64,000 nucleotides of DNA from NCBI RefSeq assembly GCF_023159225.1, contig NC_063170.1:62961708-63025707 (forward strand), in the 5' to 3' direction. The notes beneath the pieces are model-generated. The model had not been told where the DNA came from, did no database searches, and saw only the letters and a list, made by a program, of their open reading frames with translations. This stretch comes from Perognathus longimembris pacificus. Lineage: Eukaryota > Chordata > Mammalia > Rodentia > Heteromyidae. A program made the translations under genes and the position numbers. This document shows positions 23,048 to 35,443 of the stretch, in pieces; the stretch's first letter is position 1, and every line of letters begins with the position of its first letter.

Positions 23048-24464
23048 TGGCTTTCACTTCATTACTAAAATGAGCTACTCTGGGTAGCTGCTTTCACTGT
23101 AATTATTATTCAGTATTATACACTGTGATCATATACACTGTGTGATTTAAGAAGACAATAACAGTACCCGTTTATATTCTACCAATCTAGTGACAGGCTG
23201 CAAGTTAAACATAGATATCAGCGGATGATTATCATTCTTTTAAAGTGTAACGTGTTGTATTTTGTTTATACCAGTCACCTTTGTGGTCAAGAAGAACTTG
23301 ACTGTCTTTGGGGAAGTTGGGAAAGTCAGCACATTTTTATGAATGGAAAAGCACGTGAATGATTATGAGCAGTGGCTTCCTTCGGAGCTCAGATATAATG
23401 AGTAGTCCTTTGTTTCCAGTGTGTGTGTGTGTGTGTGTGTGTGTTGTTTACTGGACACGTTTTTTATGTGTGTGAGTGTTTTAGTAATTGGGAGCAAAGG
23501 ATATGCTAATTCACTATGTATTATGGAAGGAAGTCTTCTCTATATCCAACTGTGAGTTGTTGATAAGTCATGATATTGGCATAAAGACGCAGGTATGGCT
23601 GCACACGTGTGATTTATACGTCTATTTCCGTGTCTTTTCCTTTGCCATCTGCAGAGTAGCAGGAAAGCTGAACCACATGCCTCAATTTATTTAATGACCG
23701 TATTTAGCTCCCACATTGTTCCCAGGATGCAATAAAAGTATATTAATGATTACAAGGAAAACATTAATAAGAAAGCAAATCAGAGAGCTTGTGAATTCAC
23801 AGCCCAAATGAACTTCCCATCCATGCCTGTCTATGCGAGCACAGGTCTGTGCAGGTTAAGTTTTCATTAGCTTATTCCTCCATCTGAAAGGCTGCATGAA
23901 TACTAATGAAAGCAAGGGGGGATATGGTGATGAGCAGACATGCTGAATGTAATATTGAGAAGTTTCCAGGAGTTCCACATGGAATTGTAATAATACAGTA
24001 AACAAGTCGTTGGATATTAATAATAAATATGTAAATGATATACTCTTGAAAATAGCTGTTCTTCAAAGGGGCAGAGCATTTATTTAGTTATTTCTGCCAA
24101 GTGAGTGCTGTGCATAAGTGCCGATTTCAGTGCTTATATGTTCCTTGGGAATGAGGTAGAGTTGTTCAAGGGAAAACAAAACAAATAATCACAAGGCACA
24201 ACTGTGTGGCTTGTGGAAGTTCCTTTGTTTGCTGGCGTCTTGATTTACATGCTTGAGCAAAATTGGAAAAAAAAAAAAAGAAGAGCTCAAATCTAAACAG
24301 AGCTGCCATTTTACCAAGGTTCATGACTATAATGTAATGGGGATAAGGTAACGGATATAGATTCTCTGAAATGAAATTCACTCTCTTTGGGCTCATTCTC
24401 CCTACCACGTTTTATGGAAAGAAGTGAATTCTCCAGTTGGGCTGTGAATGCTTCCATTCTGAGG
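23048..24464. other. unique AT-rich DNA with TAAT-rich patch, no gene
   Basis: A second TG run lies at 23419-23444. The stretch 23,640-24,090 has no repeat and is rich in TAAT/ATTA words (TATTAATGATTACAAGG, ACATTAATAAGAAAGC). A conserved regulatory element is possible but cannot be shown from one sequence. Open frames are short and unrecognised. Confidence 0.4.
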
Positions 24465-24590
24465 AAATAAATGAATATTTAATGAGTTGAAACCATGTTG
24501 GAGGCCTCATGTTAGATATACTGGTAAATACAAAATACAAGACCATCTTACTGCTACTCAAGGAACTGAAAGTATTAGAGGTTTAGGCCT
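24465..24590 (-). repeat. LINE-2 3' region relic
   Basis: AATGAATATTTAATGAGTTG, then GAGGCCTCATGTTAGATATA and TACTCAAGGAACTGAAAGTA parallel the complement of the L2 3' end (AATATTTATTGAG, a GCCAGGCACTGTGCTAGG stretch, CTCAAGGAGCTTACAGT). Confidence 0.55.
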
Positions 24591-24644
24591 AAACCTTACA
24601 TGAAGTACAAGAAAAATGTGGTCCTCCATGATGACATTTATTTG

Positions 24645-24770
24645 AATCCTGGATTATCTAACAACTTAATGACCTAGGCCATTCATTAAAAGATTTTAAG
24701 CTTCCTTTTCCCATTCATATAACAGGAAATACAAAGAATCTAACTTGCAACATTAATATGAATTGAAACA
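24645..24770 (+). repeat. MIR SINE relic
   Basis: TTTGAATCCTGGATTATCTA, TAATGACCTAGGCCATTCAT, then TTCCCATTCATATAACAGG parallels the MIR core (GAATCCTGGCTCT, TGTGACCTTGGGCAA, CTCATCTGTAAAATGG). The L2 relic just upstream is independent. Confidence 0.6.
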
Positions 24771-25768
24771 GACCACTGCATAATGTCACCACCTAAAAAG
24801 TACTCTGCAAATTTTGTTTTGAGCCTAGAAGTTCTCCAATACTTATACTCATAATAACTTGGGTGTGTTTTCCTTTATTAAGCAAAATCTAAATTGCTGC
24901 ACGCAAAACCTCAAGCATATAATGATTCCACTATAATAAAAGTTTATTTGTCAGGGAAGGTAGGAAGATTCTACTCTAGAATGTAATCTAGGAATTTTGG
25001 CAGGTGATTTAGACCTTGTTTTAGTTTGACTCCATCTTCTGGAGCACAAAAAAGTGAATGCATGATAGACATTTTCCACAAAGGCAACCTAGAAATTCAG
25101 TACGTCTATTTTGTCACATTCCATTGGTGAGGACGGAATGGACACAGCTAGCAATGAGAATCATTCTTAGCTATGGGAGAGTAGGTATATTATAATCACT
25201 AGCCTCATAATTATATGTCCAGGATTAAGGGGAATTGGACTTGGGGAACATATTAATTTATCACATTTTTCTCTAGTTCCACGCCCATAATGCAGCAGAT
25301 TTTTGAACATTTACATTAGCTTATATTTCAATCTGCAGGTGATATCTCTCTTCTGAGCTCCAGACTAATACATACCACCATCTCATATAAAGATTTTGTG
25401 GTAGTTTACCAAGCCACTTCCTATACACAAGCACATTCTCCTTCCATTTTGGAAATGTAGTTCTTCATCAGTGGTTTCTTATCCCCCAGGAATATTCAGT
25501 TAAGCAAACCAGACACAATCCATTGCCTTAAAAAAAAAATCAATCTCTAATCTCGTCTCCCCAAAATCCAAAGTTAATGCCACACACTGATGGTTCATAT
25601 TCTGAAAACAGCATTACTTCATGTACATACCTCCCTCACTTCCTATTGTATTCATATGTGGGAAGATATTTAAATTATTTGCAGTGACACTGGGAGGAAA
25701 TTTACATAGTAGAGGTAGAAATAGAAAGAAAGAAATCTCTGAAAGGGAATCATCAAAACAGCTGTTCC
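24771..25768. other. unique AT-rich DNA, nothing recognised
   Basis: No gene or repeat family recognised. Confidence 0.4.
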
Positions 25769-26012
25769 TTGTTGTTGTTGTTGTTGTTGTTTTGTTGTGT
25801 TTTTTTTTTTTTTTTTGCCAGTCCTAGGCCTTGGACTCAGGGTCTGAACACTTTCCCTGGTTTCTTTTTGCTCAAGGCTAGCACTCTACCACTTGAGCCA
25901 CAGTGATATTTCTGGCCATTTTCTATATATGTGGTGCTGTGATACTGAACCCAGGGCTTCATGTATAGGAGGCAAGCACTCTTGCCACAAGGCCATATCC
26001 CTAGCCCCTGTT
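25769..26012 (-). repeat. IDL-Geo dimeric SINE with (TTG)n and T-run
   Basis: A T run (25800-25816) is the complement of the A tail. Next comes the complement of the right arm (TGCCAGTCCTAGGCCTTGGA, then CACTCTACCACTTGAGCCAC). Then comes the complement of the ID-like arm (GGGCTTCATGTATAGGAGGC, CACAAGGCCATATCCCTAGC). A TTG trinucleotide repeat lies just outside the tail. The minus-strand frame 25886-26125 reads through the element and is not a gene. Confidence 0.9.
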
Positions 26013-28724
26013 ATTTGTTTTCTTAGAGATCTGAAAGCATTATTATGGAAACGGAATCTAGGCAAGGGCTCAGACACAGATGAAAAAGTCAAACCAAAGG
26101 AATTGTTAAGGATGTTAACAAACACGATTAGAATCAGAGACTAACACAGAGTCCTACATCAAGGAAAATAGGCCACACATAGGACATGGCAAAATCATTT
26201 ATTGGCATGAATTTAATGAGTTTGTTAAATTGGGAAATGTGCCCATGAGGTTCTCCCATCAAGGATGTATGTTGTTGAGATGGTGTCTTCTTGCTTTCAG
26301 ATTCCACAGTTCCTAGCTGTCAGCAGATACAGATACAGAATCCATTCTGAGCAGCCTACACATGGTGTCCTATCAGCCAAACCGGGGAACTTTCAGAAAG
26401 CTGTTACTTGATCTGGCATCTCTTGCCCCACTGTCCCTTTGGCTAAAGCTGTGTCAATCATTCATGTTCTGTTCCATCCTGCCTTCTCTTCCTTCTATTC
26501 ACAAGTGTTGATCCATTAAACTAAAAGAAAATAATCTTACACCTCAACCTCCCTTCAACATGTGCTTCTTAAGAGCTCCACCTGTGTTAAAATCTGGGAC
26601 TCAGGCTGTGCGGCACCAAGAAAGTATTTCATAGTAATCATCCCAGATATAAATCACACTTTACCTTTCACAGATAACCTTTACACAAGTTCTACTTAAT
26701 ACCAAATTCAACTTTGTAAAGTTGTCATTTCACTTTAGAAAAATGAAGCTCGGGGAATTAAGCTTCCTTCATGACAATGTTTAGCTTGTTGAAAATATGA
26801 AAAGTCCTCAGAAAAGGAGCTATAAAATACATAGATATCTTTATTTCCTGCTGGCAGAAATGTGTGTGTGTGTATGTGTTTGTATTATCATTTAGCATTA
26901 TTTCTACTGCAATTGCCAACAAAATGACAAACTCAGACTGTCTTAAAGGTTAAGGATTTCAAAAACTTGAGCAAACTTCAGAATGGCATAATTCATTAGT
27001 TAATGATGTTCTCTGTCTACCACAAGAACATAATTGTGTTTGGCTTTGTCTTAAGGCTGTTGTTATTTGTAATTTAAGTTCTCTGTCCACTGTTTCATCT
27101 ATCCTATCTATGGGTGACACCTATTTAAGCAAATTTTAGTTAATACTTTTCTCATTGTTTTTCCTGGGGATGCTATAATTAGTCTTATTCTGTATGGCAG
27201 GGGATACTAACTTATTACATATTATGAATACATTCAAATATCAATTCTTTAATGCCAAATATGGCCAACAAGAGTGAGTAGTAATGGATAAAAGGACAGA
27301 ATTGAGTTCACATAATATAAGAAGGATGATAAGGGGTATGTATTTAAGATCCAGTGGTGGCAACCAGATAAAGCTTTTGTATTAGACCTGGAAAAACTTG
27401 TGTTGAGTACCTTTTTATTTTTAAATTTGGGTACATTGATCTTATTTTGTCACTTGGTCCCTTTTAGATTGGTATTTTATAACATTTATCTTAGTTCACA
27501 GTGCAAGTCTTAGTAACAACCCTAGAACATTATTTATCTTGGTTTGATGCACATTTGCTCAGCAGTTACCTTCTGTCACAGTTCTTCTTCATCCACTTCT
27601 CATTTATTCATCAGTGGATGTATGACATTGTTTATTTCATTCTTTCTAATTCAATTCACTGGTGTTAATGCAAATCATCCTTCTTCATTGAAGCATCTTT
27701 GACCTGAACTATCCTCGTCCTCTCACTTTTGTACCTTAGCAATGATCATATAATGCAAGCCCATTTCTTTTACCTCCCATACACTCAGAAGTCATCTGAT
27801 ATAATTTGCTTCTGTCATCTTTTGGTCTGTTCAGAGATTATTTATCTTGATTTCTTTTTCTTTTTCCCTCAGAAATTACAGTGACAATGCCCACCCTAGC
27901 CTTTTCACTAAAATACTATTTCTGTTCATGAAATTAGACATTTATGTATGAACACTCCTGTGATTTTGCAGCTTTCATTTGATCCAAATATATATTTCCA
28001 GTATTATCAGATTCTGAAAAAAATCCCCATGTTAAAAAATGAGAATAAAAGGAAGTGATCAAGGACATCTATTGAGTAGGATATTAGAAGCATATTTTTA
28101 AACACTTTTCTTTCTTGACAATTTTTATATTAAATTGAAGGTAGTTATTTTTAAAAGAACCTGCTTTTGAATCCTTTATCTTCAAAACATTGACTATTTG
28201 ATGTCTGAGTCATTGTTTTATATTTCAGTGGTATCTGTTGCCTTCATTTCAAAGTATTTAAAGTACATGTTTTATATATATTCTACCTCAAAGCAGACAT
28301 GTTGGAAATCTTGCTACATGACATCCTTTCCAATTCAAGTACAGTTTAATTAACCTTAAAATGTGCACAGGGAAATTGACTGACATTACTATTTTTCACA
28401 TAAGGATTAATTTCTATTCAATCAATAGCTGATAGCTATAGTCCTTTGTTAAGTGATACCAAGCAGGTTCTCCAGTGTTTCACTGCTACATTTGACAACA
28501 AACTTTGTAGTGTGTCTATTTGGCACTAACATATGAAATGGTTTATGCATTTTTGACAAAATAACAGTTGCTTAAATCTTTTTCCCTACTGGTGTTTGAT
28601 TTAAAGTTGAGTCAGGTATTTAAATCAATTTTAGAAGTCAATGTTTTCTGATAGTAACTTCTTCTAACTAGAATCTCATTGAATGTTGCAGGAGATTTTT
28701 ACCGAGCAGCCTGGGTTTTATGAA
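26013..28724. other. unique AT-rich DNA, no gene seen
   Basis: About 2.7 kb with no clear repeat. The patch 27,590-27,700 (CATTTATTCATCAGTGGATG) could be a very old L1 relic. No domain-bearing open frame. Confidence 0.45.
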
Positions 28725-28725
28725 A

Positions 28726-28911
28726 TACACACACACACACACACACACACAGAGTTTTATCACAGATTATGTAAATATCAGATATATACATAGAATATAC
28801 ACACACACATACACACACAGAGTTTTGTCACAGATTATGTTAACTCATATGTATATGATAGAGTTCATAGAGTATATATGTGTGTATATTCTATGTATAT
28901 ATCTGATATTT
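28726..28911. repeat. (CA)n, partial tandem duplication and 33-bp inverted repeat
   Basis: A CA run (28726-28750) starts the structure. The 30-base stretch 28743-28772 is repeated at 28811-28840 with one mismatch. Arms 28773-28805 and 28879-28911 are perfect reverse complements of each other, 33 bases each, with a 73-base loop. The second copy of the direct repeat sits in that loop. The arms contain a GATATATACATAG core and end in CA/TG steps, so they could form a cruciform. Confidence 0.92.
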
Positions 28912-29439
28912 TATTTCACAGTGTCATGTAACCCTTTTGTCAGATACAGGAAATTAAGCAATTCTACCTCCGTCTTTATGATGTATAGTATAAACATATA
29001 AAACTCATTTCCCTTAGAAGGGTAATGGCAAAATATGCCACTCACCTCGCTAGATATGTAAATGGTGCTTACCGAAATATCTGATAATCTCTGGAAGATT
29101 ATATCTAGTATAATACTGAAGTAAAACACTGAACTGTTTGTCATGCACAGACTCTTTGAGAATTATGATTTCATGACATCTGGTGCAGGTATATGACACG
29201 CATATGCATGGTACAATTATACCAATGTTTAAATATTGTAATTGCATCAAGAACATATTCTCTGGGCTTCACAGAAGCTGTACTCCTGTGGAACCCACAG
29301 AATATTGCCATGACTGGGGAAATTGTGCCATTGAGGGGTGCAGATATGAAGGTGGAATGTATTCTCACATTCTTCACCATTCATAAACCCATGGTTATTA
29401 CATATCATGTGATAAGCAGCATGATTAGTATCAAGAAGT
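28912..29439. other. unique DNA, overlapping short open frames
   Basis: Several short frames overlap on both strands (for example 29193-29471 and 29050-29256). None has a recognised domain. Confidence 0.4.
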
Positions 29440-29700
29440 CAAAGCCAGGTACCCACAGCTCACATCTGTAATCTTAGCCGCCTGAGAAGCTGAGACTGGG
29501 AAGGATGGTTGGTTGAGGCAGTCTAGACAGAAATGTTCAGTGGACTCTCTCAATGGCAGGAATCAAGGTATGTTACCCTAGACTTGCCATGCCAGCTATG
29601 ATGAAAATCCTGAAGTAAGGGGATCACAGCCCAGACATATGTCTGGGCAGAAAGAGATTCCATAAATCAATGGGACAAAAAGACTGTTGGCAGGTATTAG
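29440..29700 (+). repeat. old B1-derived SINE
   Basis: GCCAGGTACCCACAGCTCAC, then ATCTGTAATCTTAGCCGCCT, then GAAGCTGAGACTGGGAAGGA follow the B1 pattern. A long decayed right part contains CTTGCCATGCCAGC. Confidence 0.58.
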
Positions 29701-32117
29701 CAGCAGATTGCCTGCTTAGCAGGGGCAAATGCAAGCCTTTGAGTTCATTCCCTATTATCAACAACAACAACAAAAAAGTTAAGGTGTAGAACATGCAAAA
29801 ACTAATTTTAAGCAATGGAATTTCTAAATCCATTTCTGAGGGAAACACAAGTTTGTGCCACAGATTGTTTACTGAAAGCTTTCCAATGGGACTAAATTTA
29901 TTGAATTCAAAGGACTTAATTTTTCAAGTATGTCTCAACCATTTCTCTTTAAATGGGAAAAACAATAGCAAAAAAAAGGCCCAGTTTGAAATATTTATTT
30001 GGATAAAAATGCTGAATCAAAAGCGACTGTTGTAAGACCTTTTTATATATATGTTTTTTCCGATTTCTTCTTTTTTACCCATTTTAGTATTTTTAGGTAA
30101 TTATACAAAGATGTTGGCATTTAACAAAGCAGTTTATGAATATACTGCATGTTGATGGATGTCACCCTTTTCCACGTTCTCATCCATCCCTTCTGACCTA
30201 CCCCTTCCCTCACTTAATTTTGTAAGGCATGCATTGCATTTTTGCCTGTATTCTTTCCACTTCTTCACTTCATGCATCTATTCACATCTCCAACTCCTTG
30301 AGCCCACCCCACCTCTTCCCACTGCACATTTTCAAGATGCCTATTTACTGGTGTTTATTTTGTTGATCTATAAAGTTGTTTATCACTTTGCATGTAAATA
30401 TCAACCCAACCAATTGTTTATCGGCTCCTGGCTTGAATGAATGAGAGAGGAAGGAGGACGGATTTAAAATGTTATGGGCATTGTTATAGTTCATCAAAAA
30501 TCTTTTATGGTACTACCTCACAAAATTTGTGCTCGATTTCCAATAATAACTGATAACAACAGTAATCATTAGTGATATTTACTGGATTTCATTCACATGC
30601 ATCTAAGCCCATTAAAACCATAGTCTGTCTTTCATATACTCCATTTTAATCATTCTCTCAAATGTAGGTAAATGACTATTATTGTAATCTTAAAATACAC
30701 AATTATTAATCATGTTGTTTTATATTAAGAGTTTCACAACATAAAATCATGTATTTTTGTAATAGTGCTCAGTGATATGTTATATTAACTAGTGTGTATG
30801 TGTGTAGGCAGATTTTTTTAGAGTTTGGATTCCTGAAAAACAGTTACAAATATTTCTTTCATATAAGGCAAAATATATGAGGGGCATTCCTGGAATCAAA
30901 CCTCAGAAACAGTTGTATTCTTTCTAATAATATCTTACCTTTGAGAAATGCTCATATTTTCAAAAGTTTAAAAAATATAAGTCTATTATATCATGGATAG
31001 GTTTTCATAAAAGTATTGTAATTGTGATAATTTTGACAAAAATTAAGATTGAGTGGAAGAGGGTCACAAATAGGATTGTCAGTTGTAATTTTCTAATTGT
31101 CCACGGTGTATTGAAAACATAAATCAAAGTATTGCTAGTCATCCATCTAACACTAAGCTATATTATCCTTACTAATATATTTCAATACAGGGTCAGCAAT
31201 AGTATGACCCTGTGATCACTTTGTAAATAAAAGAAACACTTGTGTCCCTGTATTTCATCAGCATTGTTTTAAACCTATATTTGGTGTCTTGACCTGCCAT
31301 ACAGTTAGAAAAAATCTTTTTTACCCTCTTAGTTTCTCTTCTTTAAAATACTTTTCCCCCATCAAGAATATCCATTGAATGACATTTAAACATTTTTATA
31401 TTATGACTTCTTTTTACTCTTTAACCATATAGAATTTGCTATTCCACCATCTGGAAATGTTCAGAATTGGATAGAAATCAATGGTAGTGTTAGAATTTAT
31501 TTCTATGGATACACTTCAAACATTTTCTTTCTTGTCTTTCTCTTTTAATTTAATGTAAAATGTCCAAGCCATTATTGTATTAAAATTTCACATCTGATTT
31601 TTCAAAATACAACATACATACTGTTATACCTTCAAACCATTTCCCCTTTTTGAGTAATAAATACCTATGACCAGTGGATATTTGATTTACTTCATGTGCT
31701 TGTGCAGTTATGCACAAGCCACCGGTTTTATCTGTAAATATTTTTGAGTGTTATTAACATATATATGGTACTTCTCTCTATGGTCAGTAAATCTGAAGCC
31801 CTCTGGAATGTCTATTTGGTGATTCTGTGAGCATGAAATTTTCATTTCCTTTGATAATTTTTCTGAGGTCATCTGAGAATAGAAATTCATCAATCCTTGC
31901 TCTTTTTTTTTTTGTCTTTATATCTGTGGAAGGCATTTTACTGTTTCCTTCTAGATCTCCCAAGTTTGCCAATAAACACACTCAGTTAGCAGATAATCAT
32001 ACTAAAGGCCACATTTGTAAACTTGTCTAATTTTTTTTTAAGGAAGAAATATTTATCTTGCCTTATGATTTCCGTACATCAGGGCAGGGAGCAAATGGTG
32101 GAATAGAGCATGCTTAC
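29701..32117. other. unique AT-rich DNA, no gene seen
   Basis: No repeat family recognised. Open frames at 29793-30035, 30159-30440 and 31784-32030 have no known domain. Confidence 0.45.
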
Positions 32118-32300
32118 CTGATGGCACCCAAGAAACAGAGGGAGAGGGAAAATACAGAGAGAAAAGTAGAAGGGGAGGAGGAGAGAGAAGACAAAAAATG
32201 GAAAGGCTGAAGGAGAAGGGTATAGAGAGGAGAGAGGGGAAGGGAAAGGGAGAAGAGGAAAAAAGGAAGAAGAAAAAATGGGAAGGGAGAGTGTGAGAAT
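32118..32300 (+). repeat. purine-rich (GA/GGA) tract
   Basis: About 180 bases almost entirely of A and G, with irregular GAGAGG and GGAAGG words. Confidence 0.88.
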
Positions 32301-33853
32301 GCTTGTGTTCTGGACTTTTTTGTTTTCTCCTTTTGTTCCATCTAGGCCTCTAGGAAAGGGAACATTCTGGTCAAGTATTCAACCTATTGTCAATCCTCTA
32401 AGGAAACACCCTCCCAGACACACCCAGAGACTTGAGAACTACACCTGATGAATGCTATCAAATCCATCCCTTGTTAACTGAGCACCAATGCACTTCTGCT
32501 TTATCCATAACTTTCTGCTTCTGCCTCCAAAAGGCTAGTACCCCTCCCCCAACACCAAGCACCCCCTCTATCCCTGCATGCCCCACCCCATTGCTTGTGT
32601 TTCCTAGTAACCCCAGGCAGTGATGATTGACTTCATACTTACAAATCCAGTTGGTCCAATTATAGGAGACTACATAATCACAAAAAGTAGAGAGATACAA
32701 TAAAGGCAACTTAGATAAAGCTCATAAAACATATTGAGGAATTTTATGGACAGATTTATATCATCAATTTTATTCAGATAACATGTACTTTTTAAACAAT
32801 AGAGTGCTTTGCCTACTTATTAACTTTTTATTACTCAGGAAACACTATTTTTACAAAAAGCAAAAATTATTAAAAAGAAACTAATTTATGTGTCAGTTCC
32901 CTTATCGCTCCTAAATCAGCAGTTTTCACTGTGTGATTTATCCTATATTGAAAATTTATAACCTTTTACTAATGAACTACATACATGGTTGTCTTTTTCC
33001 TCCCCCTGTGGATTTTCAGAGTGTTTTACTTTTCTGATGTGAATTGAATTCTTCAGTAAGTTACTATAACTTAATTGTCTTGACAAATTTTGTTTTACTA
33101 ATTATTTGAAACATTTCTTAGTTTGTCAGTTATCAACTTACTTCTTAAAACAGAAATATTGCATTTGCTTCTTATTGAACAAGAATACATTGGTCAATTT
33201 CAGCAAGAAACTAAGCATGTTATCTAAATAGGTTTACTTCCGTGAGAAAGAAACCATCCATATTTTATAAATATATTTACATATATGTATATATGTATGT
33301 ATGTTATATATATTTAACATTGTAAGCTTGAAAGTATGTAGGAAACTTGTTGAACAGGGGGAAATGCATGGGAAATTCAAAATAAAAAACAAGAAAAATC
33401 CATTAATGATAACTGGAAATAAGGTACATTTTTAATTGGTAAAAAAATATGGATTGCTTTGCAAACATCCTAATATATAATGGTATTTCTTTATTTATTT
33501 AGTCAATTCACTTGAGAAGATTTTATGTAATAGTGGAAGTAGGCAAAATTAATGGAATTGTGTTGGATAAAAACCATCCAGGAGCAAGACTAAGATAGTA
33601 GTTGGAATAAAATCCTCCAATGATTAACCCAATTCTTGAGGAATTTTAAGAAAGAAGCCTTAGTACCTGTTTTTTTTTTAATCATAACAAAATAAAAAAT
33701 TGTATTTCGATAGGCAAGCAGGGAAGACCTACCTGGTTCAATGCTCCCCAATTCCAATCAAACAAGACATGGAGAAAAATATAAAGCTCTTCTATGGGAA
33801 TAAGAGAAAGAAGGAGAGAAGAAGAGAGGGAAGAAGAAAAGGAAGTTTTCCTC
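32301..33853. other. unique AT-rich DNA upstream of the L1
   Basis: No gene or repeat family recognised. A short GAA-rich patch lies at 33,800-33,845. Confidence 0.42.
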
Positions 33854-33868
33854 AGAAGATTGAGTAGG

Positions 33869-35443
33869 GAGGAGGAAGATGGCGCCTTCACAATAGGGAA
33901 GCACCCCAACTCGCTCCAACCAAATAGTGAGCTGGGAACTCAACCCCCAACACCCCATCAAGAGTCCAGCAAACCCAACAGCAAGAAGCAACAGAGAAAC
34001 ACAGGAAATGAAAAAGAACAAAAAAAGAAGAGCCTATAACCTGCACAGAGCTAGAAAATCTCTGGAGTCGCACCCCCCCCCCCCCACCAACCCTGGCCCT
34101 AACAGGGCCAGGCTGAGAAAAGGGGACCTGGCGCCGGCAAATGGGACCATAGACCATCAGCAACCAGAGAAGCAACAGTCGAAAAATCATGCCAGGAGTG
34201 CAGAATCCAGACAGCAGGAGCTGGACGGGCCCCGGACGGAGCAGGCAACAGCACAGGACTGGAGGCATGGGAACAAAAGGCCAAGAACAGACAACAGCAG
34301 GGGAACCAGGCTGCGCTGCCTGGGAGAGCCAACAGAGAAAGCCAGGACCGCCACCACCAATGACCAATCACCACACCACAGCACTCCAGCCCCAAAAGGC
34401 CCACAGCAGCGCGGGACACACACACAATCCAGGACCAGTAAGTTCCCCATTGCTCCCCCCACAACAGGAGACCAGCTCTAACAGAGACTCAAAACCTACA
34501 AAGAAGCTAGAGCTCCCTCCCTCCCCCTCCCCACCCCGAGGGAACAAAGGAGCCCCATATCTGGTGGCTCTAGGACCCTACAGCCTCTGGGAGGACATGG
34601 GAGCTAGCAGAGGGAGCAGTGCCCAACAAAGTGACCAGAAAACACCTTAGTCAGACTTCCCCCCAAAGCCCCAGCAAAGGAGCCTGAATCTGTCTGCACC
34701 ACGCCCTCCAGCAGGGACCCGGGGACTGGTAGGCATTGGAAAGCCACCTGAGGCTCATTGGTCTGCACGGACTTTTTGAACAACAGTCACAGGCTCGCTG
34801 GTGTACAATACCAGCCCAGCAGGGACACCTGGGCCCGAACACACGCCCCCCCATCACAGTGGAGGCACAGAAAATCTGTGAGCACCAGCCCGCGCCCAGA
34901 CACTTGAAGCTTCTGGGGTCCACGCATACCGCCCCCCACAGCAGACTCGTGAGAGGGCACAAACACCTTCCAACAACTCAGGGCAGCATGCCCCCAAAGG
35001 AAACACTGTAGTGCACACGCATGTGCTCCCTGGAGGGCCAGTGTAGTCCAGCATGCTAGCCCTCCAGCAGGAGGATCTCTTGCCCAAACCCCCACAGGAG
35101 CGCACAAGCAGGCAAACTGCAACACCCCCCTCTGATAGGCACACTCCGCACAGGTGGGCAGGGCCCCACAGTGGCAATGCCCGCTCTGATAGGCGCACTC
35201 CCCACAGGTGGGCACACCACTCCTCAACAACAACACCTGCTCCGACAGGAGCAATCCACACAGGTGGGCAAGCCGCCTCTCAGTGGAAATTCTCAATCTG
35301 AGTGGTGAGCTCTTTTTACCAAGGCACCTAGTGGGAAAAGAATCAAAGAAGAGAAAAGTCTCCACACCACGCTGAACCAGCGACCTGCAAACCCCCATCA
35401 GGGACACACTAGGGGTAGCACAACACAGCAGCAGGGCACAGTC
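33869..35443 (+). promoter_or_regulatory. LINE-1 5' UTR (internal promoter region)
   Basis: This GC-rich stretch stands out against its AT-rich flanks. It opens with AAGATGGCGCC at 33876-33886, a good match to the YY1 site that sets the start of transcription in other L1s. A C-run (34,072-34,085) and many CAG/CCA words follow. A 31-bp motif, starting CTCTGATAGG and ending CACAGGTGGGCA, recurs at 35130, 35184 and 35240, a period of about 55 bases. Open frames on both strands here (184 codons at 33927, 206 codons antisense at 34787-35407) are probably composition effects. Promoter activity is inferred from position, not shown. Confidence 0.8.

Noticed and set aside
27590..27700. Possible old L1 relic.
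   Set aside because: Only one short phrase (CATTTATTCATCAGTGGATG) fits, so it was not listed as an element of its own.
33927..35407. Long open frames on both strands in the L1 5' UTR (184, 153, 159 and 206 codons).
   Set aside because: They overlap in several frames on both strands of GC-rich, stop-poor DNA and have no recognised domain. Primate L1 has an antisense ORF0, but nothing here can be matched to it.
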